Source: Thioclava indica (lineage in GTDB: Bacteria; Pseudomonadota; Alphaproteobacteria; Rhodobacterales; Rhodobacteraceae). Taken from it: a stretch of 45,413 nucleotides of DNA. Position numbers and translations under genes: made by a program. The stretch lies in the NCBI RefSeq assembly GCF_000714545.1, contig NZ_AUNB01000025.1, positions 1 through 45,413 of the forward strand. Direction: 5' to 3'. Positions 15,675 through 22,182 of this stretch are shown piece after piece; position 1 is the first letter of the stretch; the number at the start of each line of letters is the position of its first letter. The notes beneath the pieces were generated by a model. It ran no database searches. It had not been told where the DNA came from and saw only the letters and a list, made by a program, of their open reading frames with translations.

Positions 15675-16343
15675 TCAGCGGCTCGCGGGGTAATTGAACA
15701 AGGTGTGCTGAACCAGGCGGAACAAGCCCGAGAACAGCAGTGAAAGCACAAGATACATGGCCGTGATGACCAGATAGATCTCAAAGCTCGCAAAAGTTTT
15801 TGCGTTCAGATCCGCGCCGGCAGAGGCCAGATCATTGGCCGAAATCGTAGAGACAACCGAGGACGTCAGCATGAGGTAGATGAACTGGCTCGTCATCGCC
15901 GGGTAGACGTTGCGCAACGCAGGTTTAAGCACGACATAGCGAAAAATCTGCACCGGCTCGAGCCCAAGCGCACGCCCCGCCTCAACCTGACCATGAGGCA
16001 CGGACTCGATGCCCGCTCGGGTGATTTCGGTTCCGTAAGCACCGACGTTGATCACAAGGGCGACGAGGGCTGCGACATTTGGATTCAATGCGATGCCCAC
16101 GGCGGGCAAGCCGAAAAACAAAAAGAAAATCTGGATCAGGAAGGGTGTGTTGCGGATAATTTCAACATAGGCCCCGACAAGGCCGCGTAAGATCTTGTAG
16201 CGAGACGTGCGCGCCACCGCACCGAGAACCGAGACGACTAGCCCCAAAATCATCGCGACAAATGACAAGCGAACCGTCAGCCAAGCGCCGTATAAAAGCA
16301 GGTAAAAGTTGTCGAATACGGGTGTAAAGTTGAAATGGTACAC
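15675..16343 (-). CDS. Polar amino acid-type ABC transporter permease (first)
   Basis: A 222-residue membrane protein with helices such as LLLYGAWLTVRLSFVAMILGLVV and the EAA loop EAGRALGLEPVQIFRYVVLKPA. The start is a GTG at 16343 (VYHFNFTPVF), with GGGGAGG four bases upstream. The ATG at 16385 has no ribosome-binding site and lies close to the operator. It is the first gene of the operon running to lacI. The double operator lies 58-89 bases upstream. Confidence 0.88.
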   Translation of the reverse strand: MYHFNFTPVFDNFYLLLYGAWLTVRLSFVAMILGLVVSVLGAVARTSRYKILRGLVGAYVEIIRNTPFLIQIFFLFFGLPAVGIALNPNVAALVALVINVGAYGTEITRAGIESVPHGQVEAGRALGLEPVQIFRYVVLKPALRNVYPAMTSQFIYLMLTSSVVSTISANDLASAGADLNAKTFASFEIYLVITAMYLVLSLLFSGLFRLVQHTLFNYPASR

Positions 16344-16400
16344 GACGCCTCCCCTGCGTGACCGTCCGAAATCTCCGCTCCTCAACGGACATTTTAGACC

Positions 16401-16432
16401 ATTTAGAACGATCCAATTAGATCGTTCTAAAT
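16401..16432. promoter_or_regulatory. Double LacI-type operator of the ABC/hydroxyacid operon
   Basis: ATTTAGAACGATC (16401-16413) and GATCGTTCTAAAT (16420-16432) are perfect 13-bp inverted repeats with the spacer CAATTA. The region can also be read as two abutting 14-mers, TTAGAACGATCCAA (16403-16416) and TTAGATCGTTCTAA (16417-16430). Each is a near-palindrome with a central CG, the hallmark of LacI-family operators. It lies upstream of the first permease, where the LacI protein encoded at the far end of the operon would be expected to bind. Binding itself is inferred. Confidence 0.7.
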
Positions 16433-16637
16433 GTTAATTGGCAAAACAAATTTCCGTGACGGCACACTCTCGCATCTGCGTGAAGGCGACGCTATGGTCA
16501 ACTTGGGATATGTCGGCGATCCGCACCCGCCAAAGCAATTGCAAGCGGCCATGTTGCATGGATTAAGCGATGGATACAGTTCCCCCTTTCCCACAGAACC
16601 AGCTGACACGACAAAAGGATTTGTGGGTTTACGCTGA

Positions 16638-16991
16638 TCAACCATAGGCGCAGACCAAGGGCCCGTGGTCTCGGATGTTTTCGCGCAACATTTCCAAGAG
16701 GGCGGGATAGCAGCGCAGAAGATAGCTCCAGTGTGCCGTCCGGGCATCGATATCGCAAAAGCCATTGGGGATCTCGCTCTGAACCTCGTGGCTCCCAATG
16801 CCTGCTGACGTAAGCGCGACAGCGAGACGCGCATCCGCAATTGCGAGGGTTTGATCCGTTACATAGAAATCATCATATCCGTCGTAGACCCGACCGCCGA
16901 TGTCGGCGTCAAAAAGGGCAAGGAAGTCTGTGTGATTTTTAAGATCTAAAACGTCCTCTTGATTGCGGCAGAAAAGGATATCGAAACTCAT
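16638..16991 (-). CDS. Hypothetical protein, 117 residues
   Basis: I do not recognise a family. The start at 16991 (MSFDILFCRNQEDVLDLKNHTDFLAL) is chosen because the longer frame to 17162 lacks protein-like composition in its first 57 residues. The product is acidic, with a compact mix of helices and strands (ALFDADIGGRVYDGYDDFYVTDQ, WSYLLRCYPALLEMLREN) and no signal peptide or membrane segment. Its stop is directly adjacent to that of a short plus-strand frame (16431-16637). It may belong to the mobile region to its right rather than to the catabolic operon. Confidence 0.6.
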   Translation of the reverse strand: MSFDILFCRNQEDVLDLKNHTDFLALFDADIGGRVYDGYDDFYVTDQTLAIADARLAVALTSAGIGSHEVQSEIPNGFCDIDARTAHWSYLLRCYPALLEMLRENIRDHGPLVCAYG

Positions 16992-17472
16992 TTGTGCGGC
17001 CTCATATTTTGTAGATGTTTGAAAGCTTGGTGATGCGCCGCGTGATCGGGCTTGTCGGGGATCATGCACAGATGGGCATGGCATTGCGTCAGGCGTCCAC
17101 AGCAACCGGATGGAATGTGAGCCTTTGACGGAATGGGGAAAGAACATTTCCGAAAAAATCACGAAATTTCCGGCAACTCATTAATCTGAAATAATAAAAG
17201 CGAGTGGCTCAGCCGCTTTTGCGGTTCGCCCCGCCTTGTTGCTCTATGATTTTATGCCACACCGGGGCATCTCGGCCCGGCATTCCTTTTACCCGGCTGC
17301 GCGTAGAGCCGGACGGCACTAACGCGCGAAGACCTGACGTTCGGCGGCAAGCCGGTCGAGCACCGTTGGCGGAGGCAGCGGTGTGTGATGCGGTCCAACA
17401 GCGCGGTCGTTATGTTGGTCCCTTTATGTCAGCGCGAGCGGGCAATCATCATCGCATCAGCCCGCACAAAAC
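16992..17472. other. Intergenic region with no recognisable gene
   Basis: A plus-strand frame of 119 codons (17204-17563) has an arginine-rich, low-quality translation and no ribosome-binding site, so I do not call it. The left 200 bases should hold the promoter of the 117-residue gene. A small hairpin (CCGCTTTTGCGG, about 17213-17224) is present. Confidence 0.4.
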
Positions 17473-17572
17473 TTCGGCAAGCAAGATCGGCAACGGTTAT
17501 CGGCAAGATCTTGTGTTTTTCTACGAAAAATCGCTATTTATAAGGCGTTTTACGCGCATCTGAGATCGGCAA
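17473..17572. repeat. Iteron-like repeats (A/T)TCGGCAA
   Basis: TTCGGCAA at 17473, ATCGGCAA at 17486 and ATCGGCAA at 17499 are spaced exactly 13 bases apart. A fourth ATCGGCAA lies at 17565, near another multiple of 13. Between the third and fourth is an AT-rich stretch (17515-17542). Short direct repeats beside AT-rich DNA are typical of replication or transfer origins with iterons. A primase-like gene lies about 7 kb away in the same region. Function is inferred. Confidence 0.4.
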
Positions 17573-17675
17573 AAAATGATGAAAACACCTGGCGGGATTG
17601 GCGGAGAGGGGCTGTGGTCTGTGTCGCGCGGTCTTGCACGCGGGTTGACGGACCGCAGCGAATACAAGCGGATTA

Positions 17676-17698
17676 CAGGCCGGGAAAATCCCGGCCTG
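17676..17698. terminator. Hairpin downstream of the 143-residue gene
   Basis: CAGGCCGGGA and TCCCGGCCTG form a perfect 10-bp GC-rich stem with a three-base loop, ten bases past the stop of the minus-strand gene at 17709. There is no long T run. It is a probable transcription stop or mRNA-stabilising hairpin. Confidence 0.55.
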
Positions 17699-17708
17699 CA
17701 GTTTGTAC

Positions 17709-18140
17709 CTACTCCAATGCGGATGTAAAACGGCGGTGGCGCAGCGCAGACAGATGCTGCTCGGCGGCGAGTTGATCGATCACCTTTTGGCGCAAACTGC
17801 GAAACAGCCGCAGCTGTTCCCAGAGATTTCGGATGCTCTCGAGGTCCTCGTCGAGGAAGAAGTAGTTGTCCGTGTCGTAATTTAGCGCAATTTGCCGATA
17901 TCCCGGCACGCGATCGGAGAGCGTGCCAAGCACATGCGCGCTCAGCGCGTCGAGGGTAGGTTCCTCGGCTTCGTCATAAAGAGTGCCTGCGCGAAACGCT
18001 TCGAACATCGCTTGGACGGGCTGTGTGTCCTGACGTAGATCCACCGTGCTTTCATCGAGCGCCGTTTCGAGCGCGCGCGCGGTCTCGATTGCCGCGATGG
18101 CGATAGCTTTGATATCAGTTGTGTTTGAAGGATAGTGCAT
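17709..18140 (-). CDS. Hypothetical plasmid protein, 143 residues
   Basis: No family recognised. The start at 18140 (MHYPSNTTDIKAIAIAAIETARALETAL) is supported by AAGGAG eight bases upstream. The protein is acidic in its centre (TLYDEAEEPTLDALS, YFFLDEDLESI) with amphipathic helices and no membrane segment. Its leader carries a GACCCGC/GCGGGTC hairpin directly before the ribosome-binding site, and the next gene upstream has a similar arrangement. Both genes and their spacing suggest a two-gene accessory module, perhaps regulated at the leader hairpins. Confidence 0.65.
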   Translation of the reverse strand: MHYPSNTTDIKAIAIAAIETARALETALDESTVDLRQDTQPVQAMFEAFRAGTLYDEAEEPTLDALSAHVLGTLSDRVPGYRQIALNYDTDNYFFLDEDLESIRNLWEQLRLFRSLRQKVIDQLAAEQHLSALRHRRFTSALE

Positions 18141-18157
18141 GAAGTGCTCCTTGTTTT

Positions 18158-18177
18158 GACCCGCAAAAGCGCGGGTC
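18158..18177 (-). promoter_or_regulatory. Leader hairpin before the 143-residue gene
   Basis: GACCCGC (18158-18164) and GCGGGTC (18171-18177) form a 7-bp stem with a six-base loop. In the minus-strand transcript the stem is followed by a short A-rich stretch and the AAGGAG ribosome-binding site. It could be the end of an upstream transcript or a translational control element. Confidence 0.4.
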
Positions 18178-18222
18178 CTCAAGTTCGCACCGCCCCGCTA
18201 AGCGGCGGCGCGAAGGTAGCGC

Positions 18223-18603
18223 TCAAGCTGCCAGAAGATGCGGCGGCGCGGATGTGGCCTCTTCAGCACGCAGGGCGTTGAGCCGGTCGGTGTATTCGTC
18301 GGTCAGAAGGCAGATTTCCTCGACGACGGGGTCGTTTGGATTCACGGCGGCAAAATAGCCTGCCTCGGGACGCTCGAAATTTTCGACATTCTCGAGGGTG
18401 AGAAGGTCGGATAGCCATTGCAACTTTCGCCAGAGCTGGCGCGAAAGAGGCACCGGACGGGACAATCCGTGAAGGATAGCGGAGACGCGTTGCGCCGCGC
18501 TTCCGCCACCCAGCAAGGCGGCCGCATTGCAAAGCGCCTCATGGTTTTCGTGGAGGAAGCTCGACATCGAAATTCGGGCAACCGGGATCATGCGATGGTG
18601 CAT
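18223..18603 (-). CDS. Hypothetical plasmid protein, 126 residues
   Basis: No family recognised. The start at 18603 (MHHRMIPVARISMSSFLHEN) has AGGAG eight bases upstream. The centre holds helices (AALLGGGSAAQRVSAILHGLS, LWRKLQWLSDLLTLENVENFE) and the C-terminal part is acidic (PNDPVVEEICLLTDEYTDRLN). Like its downstream neighbour it is small, acidic and preceded by a GC-rich leader hairpin, so the two are probably expressed together. A role tied to the mobile region is likely but unproven. Confidence 0.6.
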   Translation of the reverse strand: MHHRMIPVARISMSSFLHENHEALCNAAALLGGGSAAQRVSAILHGLSRPVPLSRQLWRKLQWLSDLLTLENVENFERPEAGYFAAVNPNDPVVEEICLLTDEYTDRLNALRAEEATSAPPHLLAA

Positions 18604-18621
18604 GGGATAAACTCCTATCAT

Positions 18622-18644
18622 GCCCTGCGGACTGACCCGCGGGC
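18622..18644 (-). promoter_or_regulatory. Leader hairpin before the 126-residue gene
   Basis: GCCCTGCGG (18622-18630) pairs with CCGCGGGC (18637-18644) with one bulged base. In the minus-strand transcript it directly precedes ATGATAGGAG and the start codon, the same layout as at 18158-18177. Confidence 0.35.
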
Positions 18645-18827
18645 TTCAAGAACGGCACTTCATGGCCGTTTGGGATGTGTGGTGGGCTGCGTTTGGCAAC
18701 GACGCGATTTGGGGGCCGAGAGATATCGTGCACGCTTCTTTCAGTTGCTTTCGATCTCTTGGAGCGGAGGGGGTGTGATAGCGCTTCGTATCGAGAGCGC
18801 TATCTCAGCTCTACCGATCAAGTTTGG

Positions 18828-19292
18828 TCAGCGCCGGTCAGCCGTTTCCAACTTTTTGAGCAGGCGAGTCTGAACAATCCGCATCCGCTTGCGAGGCTGA
18901 TCGGCGAGCTTGCCGATGACCGGTGTGCGTAAAGCTGGACAAACACACAGCGCCGGGTCGTTCGTGCGGATCACAACGGTGCGCGTGCCGCAGAATCCGG
19001 TGGCGCGATCAAGGCCGCTGGCCGCAGCCTCATCCCTCGAAAGGTCGATGCCGAGAATGTTGCGCGCTTTGCGGCGAATGGTGGTGCCGTAAGCCACGCA
19101 TAACCAGCGCTGCCCGTCGCAGACTGAAACCGCGAGCACGAGGCAGGGGCGCGCCTTGGGCCTCTCGTTGGCGGGTGCATTCTGCAGTGGAAACCTGAAC
19201 GAGATGATATCGCCCGCTTTTATGGTTTCAGACCAAGGTCGCGTTGTTTCGCATGGTGAAGTAGAGGTGCGTTTCGAGAGGGCAGTCAGCAT
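18828..19292 (-). CDS. PemK/MazF-like protein
   Basis: A 154-residue protein with an SH3-like barrel pattern of PemK/MazF toxins: IKAGDIISFRFPL, then KARPCLVLAVSV, WLCVAYGTT and later VVIRTND. The usual conserved start (GDIvxvxxp...RPavVls) is visible, but the middle is longer than in classical MazF and no antitoxin gene lies next to it. It may be a solitary PemK-like growth inhibitor or a relative with another role. AAAGGA lies about eight bases before the ATG. It is divergent from the methyltransferase gene to its right. Confidence 0.6.
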   Translation of the reverse strand: MLTALSKRTSTSPCETTRPWSETIKAGDIISFRFPLQNAPANERPKARPCLVLAVSVCDGQRWLCVAYGTTIRRKARNILGIDLSRDEAAASGLDRATGFCGTRTVVIRTNDPALCVCPALRTPVIGKLADQPRKRMRIVQTRLLKKLETADRR

Positions 19293-19464
19293 GTGTCATT
19301 CCTTTTCGATGGGAGTGACGCACGATGTTTGAGGTCGTTGCCGGGATCGGCTTTCGGTCGCGCGTCACAAGGCGTGCGCGACCGACGGCCGGTGCCCGGA
19401 TGACCGGTTTCTTTCTCACGGTGGTGGTAGGTGTCCTGCCGTATGCGACGCAGGAAGAGGCGGG

Positions 19465-19501
19465 CCGGGCTAATCAGGTGGATTGGATGCGATTAGCCGG
19501 G
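19465..19501. repeat. Inverted repeat CCGGGCTAATC/GATTAGCCGGG
   Basis: Two 11-base arms matching at ten positions, with a 15-base loop, at 19465-19475 and 19491-19501. It lies between the PemK-like gene and the methyltransferase and directly abuts the next inverted repeat. Confidence 0.45.
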
Positions 19502-19535
19502 TCTTACACCACAAAAATTATTTCGTGGTGTAAGA
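19502..19535. repeat. Inverted repeat TCTTACACCAC/GTGGTGTAAGA
   Basis: A perfect 11-bp inverted repeat (arms 19502-19512 and 19525-19535) with an AT-rich 12-base loop. It abuts the preceding inverted repeat with no gap. The pair occupies the divergent promoter area between the PemK-like and methyltransferase genes, so an operator or a recombination site is plausible. Confidence 0.5.
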
Positions 19536-19807
19536 TGATCGCGCGGGGCTGCGCTGATCTTTTTACTCACCGCAGTCGTCTCCGGCGCGTACTTTTTCAC
19601 CCTCAGAGATGTTGTTTCTTTTGCCCCAATCCTCGCGTTCCATATTCCTTGCTTTGAGGGAGCGTCCACAGGTTTGATGCTCACATCCACTATTTTAGTG
19701 TTCTTTTACAGGTAGTTATGATATTTCTGTAATTTTTTTCGGGTTTCGATTTCCGTTTTTCCGGCACGTCTCGATTTCCCTGTTCGTCAAGAACAGGAGA
19801 AATCTAC

Positions 19808-20647
19808 ATGACCATCCACACATGCTTCGAGCAGCCCTTTCAAGCGACCGCACGGGCACTCGATCAGTTCTACACGAACCCATTGATTGCTGAGAAATGC
19901 TATGCGCGACTGTCCCAGACATTCCCAGCCCAGCCGGGTGATCTTTGGATCGAGCCTTCTGCGGGGGCTGGTGCCTTTCTCGCGCATTTACCTGAGCCGC
20001 GTATAGGCCTCGACCTCGCGCCTGCTGCTTCTGGCATCGTACGAGCCGATTATCTGAACTGGGTCCCGCCGGGCAATTTTAGGCGGCACGTTGTTGTCGG
20101 CAACCCGCCGTTCGGTCGCAACGCTTCCCTCGCGATCAATTTTTTCAATCACGCAGCGAGCCATGCGGATGTGATTGCGATGATCCTGCCGCGCTCGGTG
20201 CGTAAATCCTCGCTGCGCCGCCGGCTCAATCGGATGTTCCATCTCGTTGACGAGATGCTGTTGCCGGTAGAGGCGTTTCTCTATGAGGGTCAGCCCTACG
20301 CGGTGCGCACCGTTTTCCAGATTTGGGAGCGTCGGGGCTATGAGCGTTCCGAACAGCGGGGTGACGTCAAACATCCGGATTTCAGTTTCTGCAACGCCGA
20401 AGAGGCTGATTTTGCCATTCGCCGCATTGGCGGCGTCGCGGGACGCATATTCGATAATCCGATCGAACACACGCCCAGCTCGCATCTCTTCCTCAAGGCG
20501 ATCGACCGGGAGAACGCGCAACATTTGCGGGCGCGTTTTGCGCAGCTGGATTTTAGTGAGGTGCGCGAGGATTCCGTTGCAAATTACTCGGTCGCAAAGA
20601 GTGATGTCGTCGCGCTCTACGAAGCGCTTCTCGTGGCGGGAGGCTGA
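19808..20647 (+). CDS. Adenine-type DNA methyltransferase
   Basis: A 279-residue class I methyltransferase. Residues 45-65 carry the SAM motif (LWIEPSAGAGAFLAHLP), and NPPFGRNAS at about 98-106 is the (D/N)PPF catalytic motif of N6-adenine and N4-cytosine methyltransferases. The N-terminal ARALDQFYTNPLIAEKC resembles the DQFYT motif of DNA adenine methyltransferases of plasmids and phages. The ATG at 19808 has AGGAGA eight bases upstream. No nuclease gene is adjacent, so it is probably an orphan enzyme with an anti-restriction or regulatory role. A truncated homologue of its C-terminus lies at 41335-41620. Confidence 0.8.
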   Translation: MTIHTCFEQPFQATARALDQFYTNPLIAEKCYARLSQTFPAQPGDLWIEPSAGAGAFLAHLPEPRIGLDLAPAASGIVRADYLNWVPPGNFRRHVVVGNPPFGRNASLAINFFNHAASHADVIAMILPRSVRKSSLRRRLNRMFHLVDEMLLPVEAFLYEGQPYAVRTVFQIWERRGYERSEQRGDVKHPDFSFCNAEEADFAIRRIGGVAGRIFDNPIEHTPSSHLFLKAIDRENAQHLRARFAQLDFSEVREDSVANYSVAKSDVVALYEALLVAGG

Positions 20648-20748
20648 GGACGGCATGGCGTTATCGCCCTTCAAGCCCTGTCGGGTCGCGTTAGCATGTC
20701 TCGTGGCGCGACGACTCGGTTCGCGATCCCGCTGAACGATGACATGTG

Positions 20749-22173
20749 TTATGGCGCAACCCGTTTCTCAATTTCCCCGATTGCCGATTGCCAAGCGCGC
20801 ACGGACGCCGTGACACGAAAGTTCGTGAGGTAAGCGCGCTGCGAATAGCGGTTCGAGTGGCCGAGGAGCGCCTGCGCTGCCCAGGCCGCATCTGGCTCTT
20901 CGGTGCGGATCAGGTTCGTGACCAGCGTTCGGATCAGGTGCCCTGAAATTCCGAACTCCTCCTGCAGAAGGGCGCTCGGGTGATACGTATTAAAACCATC
21001 CTCCGCCAGACTGAGCAGGTTCATGCCATCCAATTCCGCCATGCGGTCTTGGATCTGCCACGACGGACGATCGGCCAGAACATGAGCGTCGAGAAGTCGT
21101 GCCGTGAAAGGCCAGAGCGCGCCCAATTCCTTTTTGCGCCGCGTCTTTGCCTGCCGAAACTCCACTTCCCAGCTGCCGTCGGGTAACCGCTGGATCTCGC
21201 GGCCAATCCGAAATCGCGACAGGTCTCCCTGTCGGTCGGAGCCGTTGACGAGAAGCGCGAAGACCACCGATTTGCGCCGAAGCCGTTCGGCCTGAGCACT
21301 GTCCCCTCGATAAGACGTTGCGGCCTCGGAAAGTCGCGCTGCCGCATGCAGGATATCGGCGAGATCGAATGCCTTTAGAAAGCGTTGGACCTTTGCGCGT
21401 TTGCCTTCCGGCTGATCGTCCGCTTCCGCCCGCAACTGCCCGCGGATATCCGCGAACGCTTCGGCGGCGGCTCGGTCGAAGAGCCTCCCGCGATAGGCGA
21501 AGCCTTCCACGCGCTCGAAATAGTCCGCAGCCGAGTGTGGCGTAATCCCGCGTTCGACGAGCAAGTAGCGTAGAAATACCTCGGCGAGATCGGGACAGAA
21601 GGCCTCACCGAGCGCGATGCCGCGCGCGGCGGCCCAGATCCGGGCGGTTTCGCAGGTGCCGACGGCTGCGACGACGGATGCACGCGACTTCTCCCGAAGC
21701 GGCTTGTAGGCCGTCTCGCCGCGTCGCACGACCCGGTCGAGAAGAGGGAGGGTGTCGCGCCAAGCCGAGGGCCAGTGCTCGGGCAGCGCCGCGATCCGGG
21801 TGGAGACCCGGGGCTTTTTCGGCTTGCTGCCGTAGGTCGAGTTCAACCAACGATCCCAGTTTATCGTCACGCCTCGGGCCGGGGCAAGCGGCACGGTGGG
21901 ATCAAACCGTGTGAGGGCCGAGATCAAGGTCCGGTAGCTCGTCCGGCTGCTCGCCGCGGCCTCGAAGTCTTCGCGGTTTGCAGTTTCGGGCGTCCGGCCT
22001 GCCGCCGCGAGGGCGGCGTAGAAGCGCTCGAGCGCGGCGGGTGCGCCGCGCCCTTTGAGCGTGTCCTCGACAACTGCCTCCGCGACCGCGCGGGCGACAG
22101 GGCGCGGAACATTCTGCATTCGCGCAAGCAGCCGGGCGATCCGCTCGGCGCGGGAGAAAGGTTGGTGAGCCAT
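20749..22173 (-). CDS. Tyrosine-recombinase-like protein A
   Basis: A 474-residue protein with a C-terminal tyrosine-recombinase fold: Arg in NGSDRQGDLSRFRIG, Lys in FRQAKTRRKKELG, the HxxR box as SGHLIRTLVTNL, LLGHSNRYSQRAY with the Tyr nine residues after the His. The first 250 residues do not resemble a standard core-binding domain. The start at 22173 has GAGGAGG five bases upstream. It follows gene B by nine bases, so both are made together. Two unusual recombinases in one transcript suggest a mobile element or a dedicated DNA-rearrangement system. Confidence 0.8.
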   Translation of the reverse strand: MAHQPFSRAERIARLLARMQNVPRPVARAVAEAVVEDTLKGRGAPAALERFYAALAAAGRTPETANREDFEAAASSRTSYRTLISALTRFDPTVPLAPARGVTINWDRWLNSTYGSKPKKPRVSTRIAALPEHWPSAWRDTLPLLDRVVRRGETAYKPLREKSRASVVAAVGTCETARIWAAARGIALGEAFCPDLAEVFLRYLLVERGITPHSAADYFERVEGFAYRGRLFDRAAAEAFADIRGQLRAEADDQPEGKRAKVQRFLKAFDLADILHAAARLSEAATSYRGDSAQAERLRRKSVVFALLVNGSDRQGDLSRFRIGREIQRLPDGSWEVEFRQAKTRRKKELGALWPFTARLLDAHVLADRPSWQIQDRMAELDGMNLLSLAEDGFNTYHPSALLQEEFGISGHLIRTLVTNLIRTEEPDAAWAAQALLGHSNRYSQRAYLTNFRVTASVRAWQSAIGEIEKRVAP

Positions 22174-22182
22174 GAGGCCTCC

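Noticed and set aside
16431-16637. 68-codon plus-strand frame starting inside the double operator
   Set aside because: It begins in the operator, has no ribosome-binding site and no recognised family. Its stop abuts that of the 117-residue gene, which could be chance.
17204-17563. 119-codon plus-strand frame
   Set aside because: Arg-rich translation without family or ribosome-binding site; it crosses the iteron-like repeats.
19325-19657. 110-codon plus-strand frame between PemK-like and methyltransferase genes
   Set aside because: It runs through both inverted repeats, and its composition is not protein-like.
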